Source of the DNA: Sporothrix humicola
Taxonomy: Eukaryota; Ascomycota; Sordariomycetes; Ophiostomatales; Ophiostomataceae
Length of the DNA stretch: 64,000 bases
Assembly: GCA_021396245.1 (NCBI GenBank)
Contig: WNYE01000072.1
Location: forward strand, 62,001-126,000
Reading direction: 5' to 3'
The notes under the pieces are model-generated. The model saw only the letters and a program-made list of their open reading frames with translations, was not told the DNA's origin and ran no database searches. The position numbers and the translations under genes were made by a program. Below are positions 25,093 through 34,801 of this stretch, piece by piece (position 1 is the stretch's first letter; each line of letters opens with the position of its first letter).

Positions 25093-26153
25093 ATGTCCCG
25101 CACGATCTACCAGCCGCTACACCCGGCGGTGCGGCCTCTCCTCGACGCGCAGTACGTGGCTTTCCACGATGCACACATGCAGTATGTGCAGACAGACGAC
25201 TCGAAAGAGTGGGACGGCAGTGCGCGAACGAAGCCGTCTCTGCCAAAGGGGACGTTGGACAATGTCGAGGTAGGGAGTATCAAAGACATTGACATTCCCA
25301 CTCTTGAAAAAACGACCACATTTCCAGTACGAATCTTCACACCTCCCGGAGAAGCACCCTCGTCCGGCTTCCCCATCTTTTTGTGGTGCCACGGCGGCGG
25401 GTGGGCGATTGGCGGGATCGAGAGCGAGAATGATTTCTGCACAAGAGTGTGTGCGGGTGCGGGTGTTGTTGTGTGCTCGGTTGGGTACCGGCTGGCGCCT
25501 GAAGACATATTTCCGGCAGCTGTCGATGACGCTTACGCCGCATTGACGTACATATCGTCACAGGCACATACGTTTGGAGGAGACCCATCACGGATTGCCA
25601 TCGGCGGCACCTCTGCCGGGGCCAACCTTGTCGTCGTGGCTGCTCTGCGACAGATTGAGGAGCAGGGTTCAACGTCACTCAAAGCCTGCGTCTGCATCGT
25701 CCCCGTCGTCGACAACACGGCCACACCGTTGACCATCTGGAAAGCCAATGCAGACACCGCGCCGTGGCTGACGCCCGGGCGGATGCTCTGGTACCGGAGA
25801 ATGTACTTGCCCGACGAGAAGGACTGGTCCAACTGGCACGCCTCGCCGAACCGGGCGCCGTCGTCTCTGCTCGCCAAAATGCCGCCGACGTGGCTGGCCG
25901 TCGCGGAACAGGACCTGCTGGCGCCGGAAGGGATCGCGTTTGCGGAGCAGCTCAAGGGCTTGGGGGTCAAAACAGAACTGCAGGTCCTCAAAGGCTGCAC
26001 ACACTCGATTCTGGCCTTGGATGGGTGAGTCTCCATCCCTTTTATGATTCTATTGATATTGATTTAATTACTAACTGCAGTAGAGTCATGGACAAGGGGC
26101 GGCAGTTGGTGGAAGATGCCATTGAGGCAGTAATGAAGTACATTAACGAGTGA
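25093..26153 (+). CDS. Alpha/beta hydrolase, HSL family (esterase/lipase), one intron
   Basis: Two exons, 25093-26024 and 26081-26153, give 334 residues. The 56-bp intron has a GTGAGT donor, a CTAAC branch site and a CAG acceptor; without splicing the frame ends at a stop inside the intron and loses the last helix. The protein has the oxyanion motif HGGGW (H100-G103), the nucleophile elbow GTSAG with S174, and acid and base D274 and H304, the full triad of hormone-sensitive-lipase-type esterases. It hydrolyses a short ester or similar bond; the substrate is unknown. No signal peptide, so intracellular. ATG 25093 (cacaATG) follows a T-rich leader. It ends 172 bases from the convergent MFS gene. 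Confidence 0.92.
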
Positions 26154-26325
26154 ACAAGAAGTGATATTCAACCCTGATATTGATTTATGCAATGCAGTAT
26201 GTACAGTAATGGTAATGATAAACAAAACAATAAATGAAACGCTATGCCATGTCCAATCCATGCTGTAAGTATGCTTAAACTATGTCTCAAATGATGCTCT
26301 AAATGCAATTGTCTTCACTCCTTTT

Positions 26326-27909
26326 CTACTCCACCTCCTTCTGGGCAGCAATCTCTCGTGCCCTCCGCCACTTTGAGCCAATCTTGATCTCCACGTACAT
26401 GAGCACCAGCATGCTGGCACTGACCAAACCCCAAAAGACGTACGTCCACTGGAACGACAGCGTCGTCGTCATCTTGTCGATCACGGCCACCAAGACGGTC
26501 GCCAGCAGACACCGCACCAGGTTCGTGCACGCCGTCGCCGACGAGCTGCGCGACTGCAGGACGTCAATCATGAGCGTCATCGTTGTGTTGAGAATGGAGA
26601 TGGAGGTCCACCCGAGGACGAATTGTAGAATCAAGGCGACAGCGATGTGGGCTTTGTACTGGATGCAGAAGCCCCAGCCAAAGACGCTGGCGGTGAACAC
26701 GACCAGGTGAATGGGCATTGTCCGGAGACGGGCGTACTCGCGCGGAAAGTCGGCCGGATTCGCCAAGGACTCGAGCGGGTACTTGCGCTTGACGCGCGCA
26801 AAGTCCCAGTCGAGAAACTTTCCGGTCGTCGTGCTGCCGACAATCATGCCGCCGCCGGTCGCGAGATAACAGAGGCCGATCGTGGTCTCGTCCAAAAACG
26901 GATAGATCGTGGCAAACGACGACGAAATGGTGGCCGTCACCGTGTAATTAATACTGTAGACGACGCCCGTGAAAAAGAGCGTGATGGAAATGTCGGGATA
27001 CAAGAAAATGCCAAACGGGTTGGTCGACACTTTGCGGGGCGAGCGTGGCTGGGGAGGAACCGTCTTGACTTTTCTCCCGAGGATGGGAATGACCGGCCGG
27101 TACACACCGGTGAGAGCCACACTCCCGTTGCCAGCAATGCTGCGCATCGTCTCGGGCAAAAACAAAACCACCAACAGCAGGCAAACAACCGCCGCAATCA
27201 CCAGGAACCAAAAGATGGACCGCCACCCGAGCTGTTGACTGAGGACGCCGCCAATCGCAGGGCCAATGCACGGCGCCAGCATTGGCCCCAGGTTGAAGTA
27301 CCCAAAGTACCCGCCGCGCTCATCGGGTGTCGAGATGTCGCCAATCACGCCCGCCCCGAGAGCAATCGTGCTCGAACAACCGGCCGCCTGCAGGAGGCGC
27401 AGAACAATCAGCAGCCAGAACGCGTTGGTCGGGCAGAGGGCCAGACCGATACACGATCCGATCAAGATTGTCAGGCACACGAGAAAGATTGGCCTCCGCC
27501 CATACCGGTCGCTCAGCGTCCCCCAGAGCATCGGCGAGATGCCCTGCATTAAAAGATAGGCGGTGACGGTCTGGTTCATCGCTTCCGTCGAGACGTGAAA
27601 GACGTTGGCGAGCGTCGGGATCGCGGGAAAGTAGATGTTGGCCGGCAGCGGGCTGTACAGACCCGTCACCGCCACAAGCCCGACCATGACCCATTTCTCG
27701 TGCCGGGAGTAGACATGGTAGGGGGGAGGCGGAGGTGTTGTTGTGTCGAGATCTTCAAAGACGCCTGTGGTCAAAGCAGTCTTGGACGGGTCTGTGTCTG
27801 GTTTTGTGTCTGTTGGTTGGGGAGCCTTTTCAATGTCTCCTGCAATCGCCATTTCAGAGTCCATGTTGACATCCGGAAGTGGTGACGGTGTCGGGGTTGA
27901 CTGTGCCAT
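26326..27909 (-). CDS. MFS drug:H+ antiporter (DHA1, QDR/FLU1-like)
   Basis: The 527-residue protein is a 12-helix major facilitator transporter. The N-terminal tail (about 75 residues) is cytosolic and Pro/Thr/Asp-rich. The signature between helices 2 and 3 is GTLSDRYGRRPIF, and helix 4-5 blocks such as LRLLQAAGCSSTIALGAGVIGDI fit DHA1 exporters of the QDR/AQR1/FLU1 type, which expel toxic organic compounds, polyamines or short acids at the plasma membrane. The substrate cannot be told. ATG 27909 (MAQSTP) is chosen because the upstream in-frame part translates a CT-rich leader. No intron. Divergent from the NCS1 permease about 1.6 kb away. Confidence 0.94.
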   Translation of the reverse strand: MAQSTPTPSPLPDVNMDSEMAIAGDIEKAPQPTDTKPDTDPSKTALTTGVFEDLDTTTPPPPPYHVYSRHEKWVMVGLVAVTGLYSPLPANIYFPAIPTLANVFHVSTEAMNQTVTAYLLMQGISPMLWGTLSDRYGRRPIFLVCLTILIGSCIGLALCPTNAFWLLIVLRLLQAAGCSSTIALGAGVIGDISTPDERGGYFGYFNLGPMLAPCIGPAIGGVLSQQLGWRSIFWFLVIAAVVCLLLVVLFLPETMRSIAGNGSVALTGVYRPVIPILGRKVKTVPPQPRSPRKVSTNPFGIFLYPDISITLFFTGVVYSINYTVTATISSSFATIYPFLDETTIGLCYLATGGGMIVGSTTTGKFLDWDFARVKRKYPLESLANPADFPREYARLRTMPIHLVVFTASVFGWGFCIQYKAHIAVALILQFVLGWTSISILNTTMTLMIDVLQSRSSSATACTNLVRCLLATVLVAVIDKMTTTLSFQWTYVFWGLVSASMLVLMYVEIKIGSKWRRAREIAAQKEVE

Positions 27910-29551
27910 GTTGGGCCATTTCGTGGGGGAGGTTGAGAGAAAATCAAAAGAGAAAGGGGAGAAAGGAAACAGGAAAGAAAAAAAAAAGGAGAAGATCAAT
28001 CAACTCTCACAAAATAATTCCATATGAAATCAAGATTCAAGATAACGACAAAATGAAAGGAGAAAAAAATGTCAAAAAAGCAAAACATAACAGTTACGGC
28101 TGCAGTTGCAGTTGCAGTTGCAGTTGCAATTGCGGTCATGCGCCGAACGCGGAGACAATGGAGACGACGTTGAGCCAGAAAAAATCAAAGTAAAATCTTG
28201 ACAACAAAAGGGAAAAGCCGACTCGCTGCCGGACGCCGGTTAGTGGAGACGGCGGCGGGTACTGCACGGCCACAGCACGGATACAGGAGGGCCGGTGACC
28301 TGTGGTCGTCGCTGTAACTACAGGTCTTACAGGGCATCTGCATGAAATACAGTGGGGTCGGTGCACACTCGGTGGTCACTAACATGACCCAACACTCTCA
28401 ACACCACCGACTGACCACTCATTCTACACCGTTCGGCGTCTCCTCTCGACCTTGCCTGTTTGTTTGCCCGTCCTTGCCCGCCGTCAGTGTTTATTCCCCT
28501 TATTTCCTGGACTGCATTCTTTTGTTTGTGCAGGCTTGGCCTCGCCGCAGTCGGCCAATCAATAGCCGCGGAAAGGAATGACAAAAGAGGAACGTACACA
28601 GAAGCGGGAGAAGGTCTAGAGAAGGAGGGAAGTAAAAAAAAGAAAAAAAAAAGAGAGAGGAAGAGAAACAATCTTGCCTGTGACTGACTGCCTGTATTTT
28701 GCTCTACTGCCACTGGCTGCCACTGACTGCCCCTTGCTCTGTATTAACTCGACTCGTCTTCCGTCTTGCCCTTTTCGTCCGGCTTCTGCCCGTTCTTTCC
28801 TCACTTTTCCCATCCTCCACTCACTCCTTCCTTTATCAGTTGCCGGACACGCTACAACGGCAAGATAAGATTGGGCAAGAAAGAGAGGATAAGGAAGGCA
28901 TGCACTCCAGAATCAATAGACGGAAGCCAAGACACCATCAAGAAAGATCAGGCCTAGGATGTTCTTAGTATGTCCCTGGGATCCTCTTGGGACGCCTCTA
29001 GGATGCATTGCAAATGGGGGCTCCCGCTTCACATGTCCACAATCCACTGTCCACAATCCACTCTGCCCAGGATTCGCCCAGGATTCTTATCAGTGCCGCC
29101 CGCCGCTGCCGTTGTATCGGGACGGGCCCACAAATTTGGGACAGAATTGGCCAATGGTAGGAGAACAAAAACAATTGCCCCACTTAATTTTGGCTCGAAC
29201 TTGCCCTTTTTTGCTTTTTGCGTTCTTTGTCCGTGCAAGCTTCTGCTATCGCATCCTTTCTTCTGCCAGTCACACTCTAACCATCTCCAATCGAATCGAC
29301 GACCCTTGTCGGTATCGACCGTGATATCGACGATATCGACGACCGCGTCACCTATCCACGGTCTGCTTATATCAGGCAGTCTCCTCTTTCTGTTTTTGTT
29401 TTGTCTTTCTGATGACGTCTAGGATGATCATAGATCAAGACAGACATCAAGACAGACAATCAAGTCAGACTTTCCTGCAAGCAGTTCCTTGAACATTCCT
29501 TTCGTCCTCAACAATCTATTCTCTCCCTTTCTCACCAACAACCCCCCTCCA
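27910..29551. other. Divergent intergenic region of MFS and NCS1 genes
   Basis: About 1.6 kb with no recognised gene. 27930-28075 is purine-rich on plus (CT-rich leader of the MFS gene on minus). A TATCGAC/GATATCGAC cluster lies at 29310-29344 in the permease promoter region. The small open frames seen here have no domain. Confidence 0.5.
28101..28129. repeat. TGCAGT hexanucleotide microsatellite
   Basis: Almost five tandem copies of a six-base unit (tgcagt), the last one degenerate, in non-coding DNA. Confidence 0.8.
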
Positions 29552-31099
29552 ATGGACACCGATATTGAGCGTGGCACGCCTGCCACCGACTCTCCATCCA
29601 AGCTGGAGAAGGAGGCCCAAGGACACGCCTCTTCCTCCTCGCCTTCCCTCGAAATGGCCGGCGACAGCAACTCCGTCTCCATGACCGCCTCCAAGCCGTG
29701 GCACACGCGCGCCCTCGCCTACTTTACGGCCAACACCATGGAGGCGTCGCAGCTGGGCCCGGTGCCGGTCGAGAAGAGAACGGATAAAAGAGCGTACACG
29801 GCCTTTACGCTCTGGTTCACGCTCAACTGCAACATTTTGCCCATCACCTTTGGCATGCTCGGCCCCGAGTTTGGCTGTTCGCTGCGGGATAGTGCGTTGA
29901 TTACATTGTTCTTCACGCTCCTCACTGCCCTCGCACCGGCCTACTTTAGCACCCTCGGCTCGCAGACAGGCATGCGCCAGATGATGCAGGCCCGCTACTC
30001 GTTTGGCCGCTACATTGTCAGCATTCCCGTGCTCCTCAACATGGCCACTTTGACCGGCTTCTGCGTCATCATGGTCGTCATCGGCGGGCAGTGCTTGACC
30101 GCCGTGAGTGGTGGCTCCCTCAGTCCCTACGTCGGCGTCGTCGTCGTGTCCATCGTCGCCCTCTTCGTCTCCTTCTGTGGCTACAAGGTTTTGCATTGGT
30201 ACGAGGCCTACTCGTGGGCCCCGGCCCTGCTGGCCATTATCGTCGCCACCGGCTGCGGCGGCAAGCACTTGAAGGAGCAGACCGTCGTCGAGTCGTCGCC
30301 GCCCGCCGCTCTCGTCTCCTACGCCATGGTCGTCGCCTCCTACATGCTGCCCTGGGCCGCCATCGCCTCGGACTTTTTTACCTACCTCGATCCCAAGATC
30401 AAACCACGGACAATCTTCCTCTACTCGTACAGTGGCCTCGTCCTCTCGACCGTCCCGCTCATGACCCTCGGCGCCGCCATCGCCGGCGCCATGTTCAACA
30501 TTCCCGCGTGGGAAGAGGGCTACGAGGCCAGCATGGTCGGCGGCGTCTTGGACGCGATGCTCCAGCCAGCCGGCGGCTTCGGCAAGTTCTGCACGGTCCT
30601 ACTGGCCCTATCGCTCATCGGCAACATCTCGGCCACCTCGTACGCCATCACGCTAAACTTCCCCATGCTCATTCCTGCCTTGGGCCGCATTCCCCGCCAC
30701 CTGTACGCCCTCTTCATGTCCGCCATTGTCATTGGCGTCGGCATCGGCGCCTCCAAGGATTTCTACAACAACCTCAACAACTTTATCACCCTCATCGGCT
30801 ACTGGGCCGCCGCCTTCGTCGGCGCCTTTGTCGTCGAGCACTTTGCCTTTCGGCGCGGCAACTGCGCCAACTACAACACCGAGGACTGGGACAATGCCGC
30901 CCGCCTGCCCATCGGCCTGGCCGCCCTCTGCGCCGCCCTCCTCTCGGTCCCGCTCATCGTCCCCAGCATGGACCAGGTCTGGTACGTCGGCCCCATTGCC
31001 AAGACGACCGGCGACCTGGGTTTCGAGTTTGCCTTTGTCGTCACCGCCCTCTTCTACGGGCCCCTGCGTCTGCTCGAGAAGAAGCTGTCGGGGCGGTAG
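29552..31099 (+). CDS. NCS1-family purine/cytosine permease (FCY2-like)
   Basis: The 515-residue protein is a 12-helix nucleobase:cation symporter of the purine-cytosine permease type, importing cytosine, adenine, guanine or hypoxanthine across the plasma membrane. Family features: a hydrophilic N-terminal tail, the LGPVPVEKRTDKRAYTAFTLWFTLNCN entry region, SALITLFFTLLTALAPAYFSTLGSQTGMRQM, then ARYSFGRY, and the FSTYLDPK-like loop (FFTYLDPKIKP). ATG 29552 (tccaATGG) gives the normal tail length; upstream codons are leader. No intron. The neighbours do not point to a purine-use cluster. Confidence 0.94.
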   Translation: MDTDIERGTPATDSPSKLEKEAQGHASSSSPSLEMAGDSNSVSMTASKPWHTRALAYFTANTMEASQLGPVPVEKRTDKRAYTAFTLWFTLNCNILPITFGMLGPEFGCSLRDSALITLFFTLLTALAPAYFSTLGSQTGMRQMMQARYSFGRYIVSIPVLLNMATLTGFCVIMVVIGGQCLTAVSGGSLSPYVGVVVVSIVALFVSFCGYKVLHWYEAYSWAPALLAIIVATGCGGKHLKEQTVVESSPPAALVSYAMVVASYMLPWAAIASDFFTYLDPKIKPRTIFLYSYSGLVLSTVPLMTLGAAIAGAMFNIPAWEEGYEASMVGGVLDAMLQPAGGFGKFCTVLLALSLIGNISATSYAITLNFPMLIPALGRIPRHLYALFMSAIVIGVGIGASKDFYNNLNNFITLIGYWAAAFVGAFVVEHFAFRRGNCANYNTEDWDNAARLPIGLAALCAALLSVPLIVPSMDQVWYVGPIAKTTGDLGFEFAFVVTALFYGPLRLLEKKLSGR

Positions 31100-32162
31100 G
31101 CGTCCTGTCTCTTACTTTTGCCATTTCCTTCTATTTCTTGCCATTTAATTTTATATATTCATCCCTCGTGGGGCTTTTGCAATAGACTTAGACACCAATA
31201 ATACTGTTAACACTGACTGCTTTGAGCCGATGCCATTCTCAATTCATATGTGATCGTTCAAGGATCAGGAATCATGGTGACCACCTCTTCTTCCCGTGAT
31301 TCTAACTGGCTGTATCGTATCTTCATTTTCCACATTGCATTCCTCGCCATATTTCCTTCCCAATCCTTCTTTTCGCGAGCTCCTGCGTCTCTCTCTCCTC
31401 TGCGGGCAGAAAGCTGCCTTATCTCCTAGCCCAGCTAGGCGCCAACGTCCTGTCTTTTGCATTCGATGAGGAAGGAACGACCGTCGACAAGCTACAATGG
31501 CAACGCGCGTCGAGAACGCGGTTGCCCCTGACACTTTCTCGATCTTCCCTCGCTCTTTCCCAAATCTTCCTCGCTCTTTCCGTACCATCCTCGCCAGCTC
31601 TTGCCGGTCGGTGAATCCAAGTGCTCTCGACCAGGCTCGAAAAGGGGCACTGCCCACATCTGGCTCCCTGAAGTCGACGCCCTCTCTCATTTGTAGCATC
31701 TGCGATATCAGTATTTTACGCATTTCTCTGTATATCCATTGGCATCTCCTTTGCTGCCAATGCCAATGCTGCACTCGCCATTATGATTGTGTTAGGGATA
31801 CAATGCTAGATACTACTGTAGAAGCTACCGGGCCAACATGCATCCAGAATGGAAGGAACGACCGTCAAGCAGCAAAGTAGGCAAGAACGCGTTCATAACG
31901 CGCCGTTCTCCTGTGCTCCTTCCCTTCTTGACGATTCACGCGCTGTTTTGAAAATGAATGAGATGGAGGGAAATGTAGAAATAAAAAAATCTGCGAAAAT
32001 TGGGATGGAAGGATGTCCCAGTTTCTTCACACCACAACACCCATCCTCCTCTCCTCCTTTTCTTCAACCACACAACAACAATGATCAGTAAGAATACGAC
32101 AAGAATGAGCAGCCTTCGGTACTTCATTTACTGACCATGATTACAGCAATCTTCAATATGAA
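31100..32162. other. Intergenic region before the repeat-protein gene
   Basis: About 1.06 kb without a recognised gene. Several TTCCCTCGCTCTTTCC-like repeats lie near 31540-31585. Weak open frames here have no domain. Confidence 0.5.
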
Positions 32163-32810
32163 ATGGCCGCGGGCCGCCGCCGGCCTCCTCCCCCGCACCT
32201 CAAACGAGTAAGTCATTCCCACCCTGTCAAAATGATACAGAAACTATCTAACAAAAGAATAAGGACCCTGGCAGGGTTTACTCTCTTTGGGGGGGCCGTG
32301 GCCGCCTTGACGGTCGCCGCCTACATCACTGGTTGGGGTCGCCGCCTCCTCCAGAAGGTGAACGACTGGTGGCCGAGCCGCGGTCCCCCCCCGCGGGACC
32401 TGGAAACCGGCACGGGTGCGGCGGAGGGGGGTGGTGGCCCCTCCGCCGAAGGAGACAATCAGGCCGGCGATCACGCCAACCGCGGGGCGGAGGGGGGCAA
32501 TGTCCCCTCCGCCCAAGACGACAATCAGGCCGGCGATCACGCCAACCGCGGGGCGGAGGGGGGCAATGTCCCCTCCGCCCAAGACGACAACCGGGCCGGC
32601 GACGACGCCACCCGCGGGGCGGGGGGGAGCAATGACCCCTCCGCCCAAGACGAGCAAGGGCTCGCGTCAGCTGCGAGTGCGGCGGGGGGGCCATCGGGCC
32701 CCTCCGCCGAGAGCGAAGCCCGGGCCGGCTTTCACGCCACACGCGTGGCGGAGGGGGGTGATGGCCCCTCCGCCGAGGAGATCGAAATGGCTTCAATCCC
32801 CCGGGAGTAA
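32163..32810 (+). CDS. Putative small single-pass membrane protein with 22-residue repeats
   Basis: I do not recognise this gene. The frame codes for 215 residues: a basic N-terminus, one hydrophobic segment (GFTLFGGAVAALTVAAYITGW, about residues 38-58), a short basic/Trp stretch, then about six repeats of a 21-22 residue unit of the type EGGNVPSAQDDNQAGDHANRGA. The unit changes length only by whole codons (66, 66, 66, 63, 66 bases), which supports translation in this frame. The start is uncertain: ATG 32163 is the longest option and ATG 32232 would begin just before the hydrophobic segment. A GTAAGT-to-CAG segment (32211-32277) looks like an intron, but removing it shifts the frame, so I leave it in. 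The other frames are also open over part of the repeat. Confidence 0.4.
   Translation: MAAGRRRPPPPHLKRVSHSHPVKMIQKLSNKRIRTLAGFTLFGGAVAALTVAAYITGWGRRLLQKVNDWWPSRGPPPRDLETGTGAAEGGGGPSAEGDNQAGDHANRGAEGGNVPSAQDDNQAGDHANRGAEGGNVPSAQDDNRAGDDATRGAGGSNDPSAQDEQGLASAASAAGGPSGPSAESEARAGFHATRVAEGGDGPSAEEIEMASIPRE
32421..32779 (+). repeat. Six 66/63-bp minisatellite units, each with an inverted repeat
   Basis: Units begin at 32421, 32487, 32553, 32619, 32682 and 32748. Most contain GGCGGAGGGG near their start and CCCCTCCGCC a few bases later, so each can fold into a GC-rich hairpin of up to 10 bp with a loop of about 7-8 bases. The fourth and fifth units are decayed. Confidence 0.9.
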
Positions 32811-32906
32811 ATTTTTTTTTGTTGTTTTTAAATATTTTTTAAAAAAAATTTGATTTGTTTTACCCATATCTGTAATAGCCATGATGCCAGTCTCTGCTGT
32901 GAACAC

Positions 32907-34304
32907 TTAGTCTGTAGGAATGTGTGTTGTCCAGGACCACCTGAGAATCTTGTAGTCGATGCCGTCGACGGTTTCGTCGTGCAGCGTGACGGACGGGCGG
33001 CCTGGGTGGACATGTTCTTTCTTTTGGTCTTTCTTTTGTTCCTGCTGCCTAATTTGTATGTTCTTGTGGATTTGTGCCCACCTTGATATCATACCCGGAT
33101 AATCTGTGGTCGCCGTAGTGTCAACAGTGACGACACGGACGCCGTTGTCGTGGACAATGTCCAAGTCGCTATTCTGTTTCTCCTTAAGGCCGCGTGCAAT
33201 TCCAACTCGGTGGCCTGGATGGTCACAGACGGCGTGCAAGTCGGTGTCGAGAGATATGGTGAGGCTGTTGCTGCCAGTCTCGGTGGCAGCCTCAATGTCA
33301 AGTTCTCTCAAAGCCTCCCTGACCTGCTGCTCCGTATGCCGGTCCACCTGCTGCCCAACCTCGTCGCCGACCTGCGCCCACACCATGTCCCGCATCAGGT
33401 CCGTCTGCGCCTTCTCCACCTTGTCGTCCTGCCGCCGTTGCCGCGGATCAAAGACGAAGACAGACGGCCGCGGCTTGCCGCTCAAAATGCACGCGTCGGC
33501 CGCGCCCAGACAGGCGACTTCGCGGGCGACCTTGCGGGCCACGTAGGTGGAGACGGCAGCGAGGGTGGCGGTCGCCTGTTGGAGAGAATTGCCCTTTGGA
33601 GGGCCGGCTTGCGGACAAAACCTTGAGAAATCCTGCAGGTTGGCCACGGTCAGCTGCCAGGTGTCGTCGGCCATGAGGAACTCGGCGAGGCGGCCGTAGA
33701 GACTGTCGGGATGGCGGCAGGCGTGGACGCGGGCGGTGTAGACAATGTGGAGAAAAGGCGGAGGCAGAGACGGAGGAGACGACGTCGACGTCGACGTTGG
33801 GGACTGAGACTGAGACTGAGACTGAGGTGGAGGAGACGACGTCAACGTCTGCTTGTGGGCCAGCAAGCCCGCCCTGTTGGGCGGTCCTCGCCGGGTGCGG
33901 GCGTCTTTGAGGATGTCGAACATAATTTTGCCCTCGTCCCCGCCGCCGAGGCGCAAGATGCCCAAATCGAGCGAGTCGAGACAGCGGCCGGTCCAGCGGG
34001 CGAGTTGGCGGCCAAAGGTTGTGTCTGCCACTTTGTCGACGAATGGCTGCGGGCGCGGCGGCGGCTTCTCGAGCCAGGGAGTGGGGAAGACAAAGCAGGC
34101 GACGCTGTCGTTGTCGTTGTTGTGATGATTCGTCAGTGCCAGGATTGGATCGATGGGATATATCGAATCTACCGGATGGATTGTGTCCTGTTTGTTATTC
34201 TCCCAGTCTTTCTTGTCTTTCTTCTCGTTCATTTCCCCGACTGTTTCCACACAATCATCCTTGGTGAATCGTGTCTCTTTAGAAGTCGAGTGAGGTTGTT
34301 CCAT
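32907..34304 (-). CDS. Orphan-family protein, tandem paralogue A
   Basis: The 465-residue protein has no domain I recognise and no signal peptide or membrane segment. It is clearly related to the next gene on the same strand (34802-36196, 464 residues). Shared blocks in order: CFVFPTPWL, YTARVHACRH, a region with W.QLTVANLQ, TISLDTDLHAVCDHPGHRV, GVRVVTVDTTATTDYPG and a C-terminal block VTLHDETVDGIDYKILRWSW. The middle has a Gln/Ser/Thr/Pro-rich linker. Even matching lengths and conserved ends suggest both are real proteins and not decayed. ATG 34304 (MEQPHS) is chosen since the upstream in-frame part is a His-rich low-complexity leader translation; an ATG at 34445 would be the longer alternative. 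No intron. Function unknown. Confidence 0.75.
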   Translation of the reverse strand: MEQPHSTSKETRFTKDDCVETVGEMNEKKDKKDWENNKQDTIHPVDSIYPIDPILALTNHHNNDNDSVACFVFPTPWLEKPPPRPQPFVDKVADTTFGRQLARWTGRCLDSLDLGILRLGGGDEGKIMFDILKDARTRRGPPNRAGLLAHKQTLTSSPPPQSQSQSQSPTSTSTSSPPSLPPPFLHIVYTARVHACRHPDSLYGRLAEFLMADDTWQLTVANLQDFSRFCPQAGPPKGNSLQQATATLAAVSTYVARKVAREVACLGAADACILSGKPRPSVFVFDPRQRRQDDKVEKAQTDLMRDMVWAQVGDEVGQQVDRHTEQQVREALRELDIEAATETGSNSLTISLDTDLHAVCDHPGHRVGIARGLKEKQNSDLDIVHDNGVRVVTVDTTATTDYPGMISRWAQIHKNIQIRQQEQKKDQKKEHVHPGRPSVTLHDETVDGIDYKILRWSWTTHIPTD

Positions 34305-34801
34305 TGTGGTCTTGTGGTTGTGTTGATGGTGAAGATGATGTCGATGATGTTGCTGTTGATGACGATCATGTAGATGGTCCTTGTAGTTGATATTGATGAT
34401 ATAAATACTAGTGATGCAGATGACTATTGCCACACAACAGGTCACGTTCTTTTGTACGTCACACTTCCGCTGGACTTTCCAATGATATTGGTCGACATGT
34501 TGGTGAACTGTTAGTGAACTACTCTACGCTAGGCTTACTCACCAATATGCCTAGTTTCCAACGGGCATCTAATGGCGAGAACAAACCATCAGGCGATGCA
34601 CCCAACCACATTGCAGTACTTTATCCTGATTCGTTGTTGCGTCCCAAGAATTGCTTGGGGAATTTACTGGAGATTGAAGACTAAATGGTCAGACTTGCTG
34701 TCTTGATCCTCTGGACCTTCATTAACAGTATCACTGTCATCACTCCTATCATACAAAACAGTACTACTTCCCAAAACAACCGCCACCATCGTGTCTTCTC
34801 T
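34305..34801. other. Spacer between tandem paralogues
   Basis: About 500 bases upstream of paralogue A. It contains CTAGGCTTACTCAC (34529-34542), which also occurs 248 bases upstream of paralogue B's start. CAT/GAT-rich sequence lies near the start codon. No other gene is seen. Confidence 0.5.

Noticed and set aside
26139..26152. ACATTAACGAGT shared with 36590-36601
   Set aside because: A 12-base match, coding in one place and non-coding in the other; likely chance.
32211..32277. Intron-like segment at the start of the repeat-protein gene
   Set aside because: It has GTAAGT, CTAAC and CAG, but its 67-base length shifts the repeat frame; could be real if another frame is the coding one, so left out.
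32421..32779. Regularly spaced repeats that might suggest a CRISPR-like array
   Set aside because: Units are contiguous, in frame and without unique spacers; this is a coding minisatellite in a eukaryotic genome.
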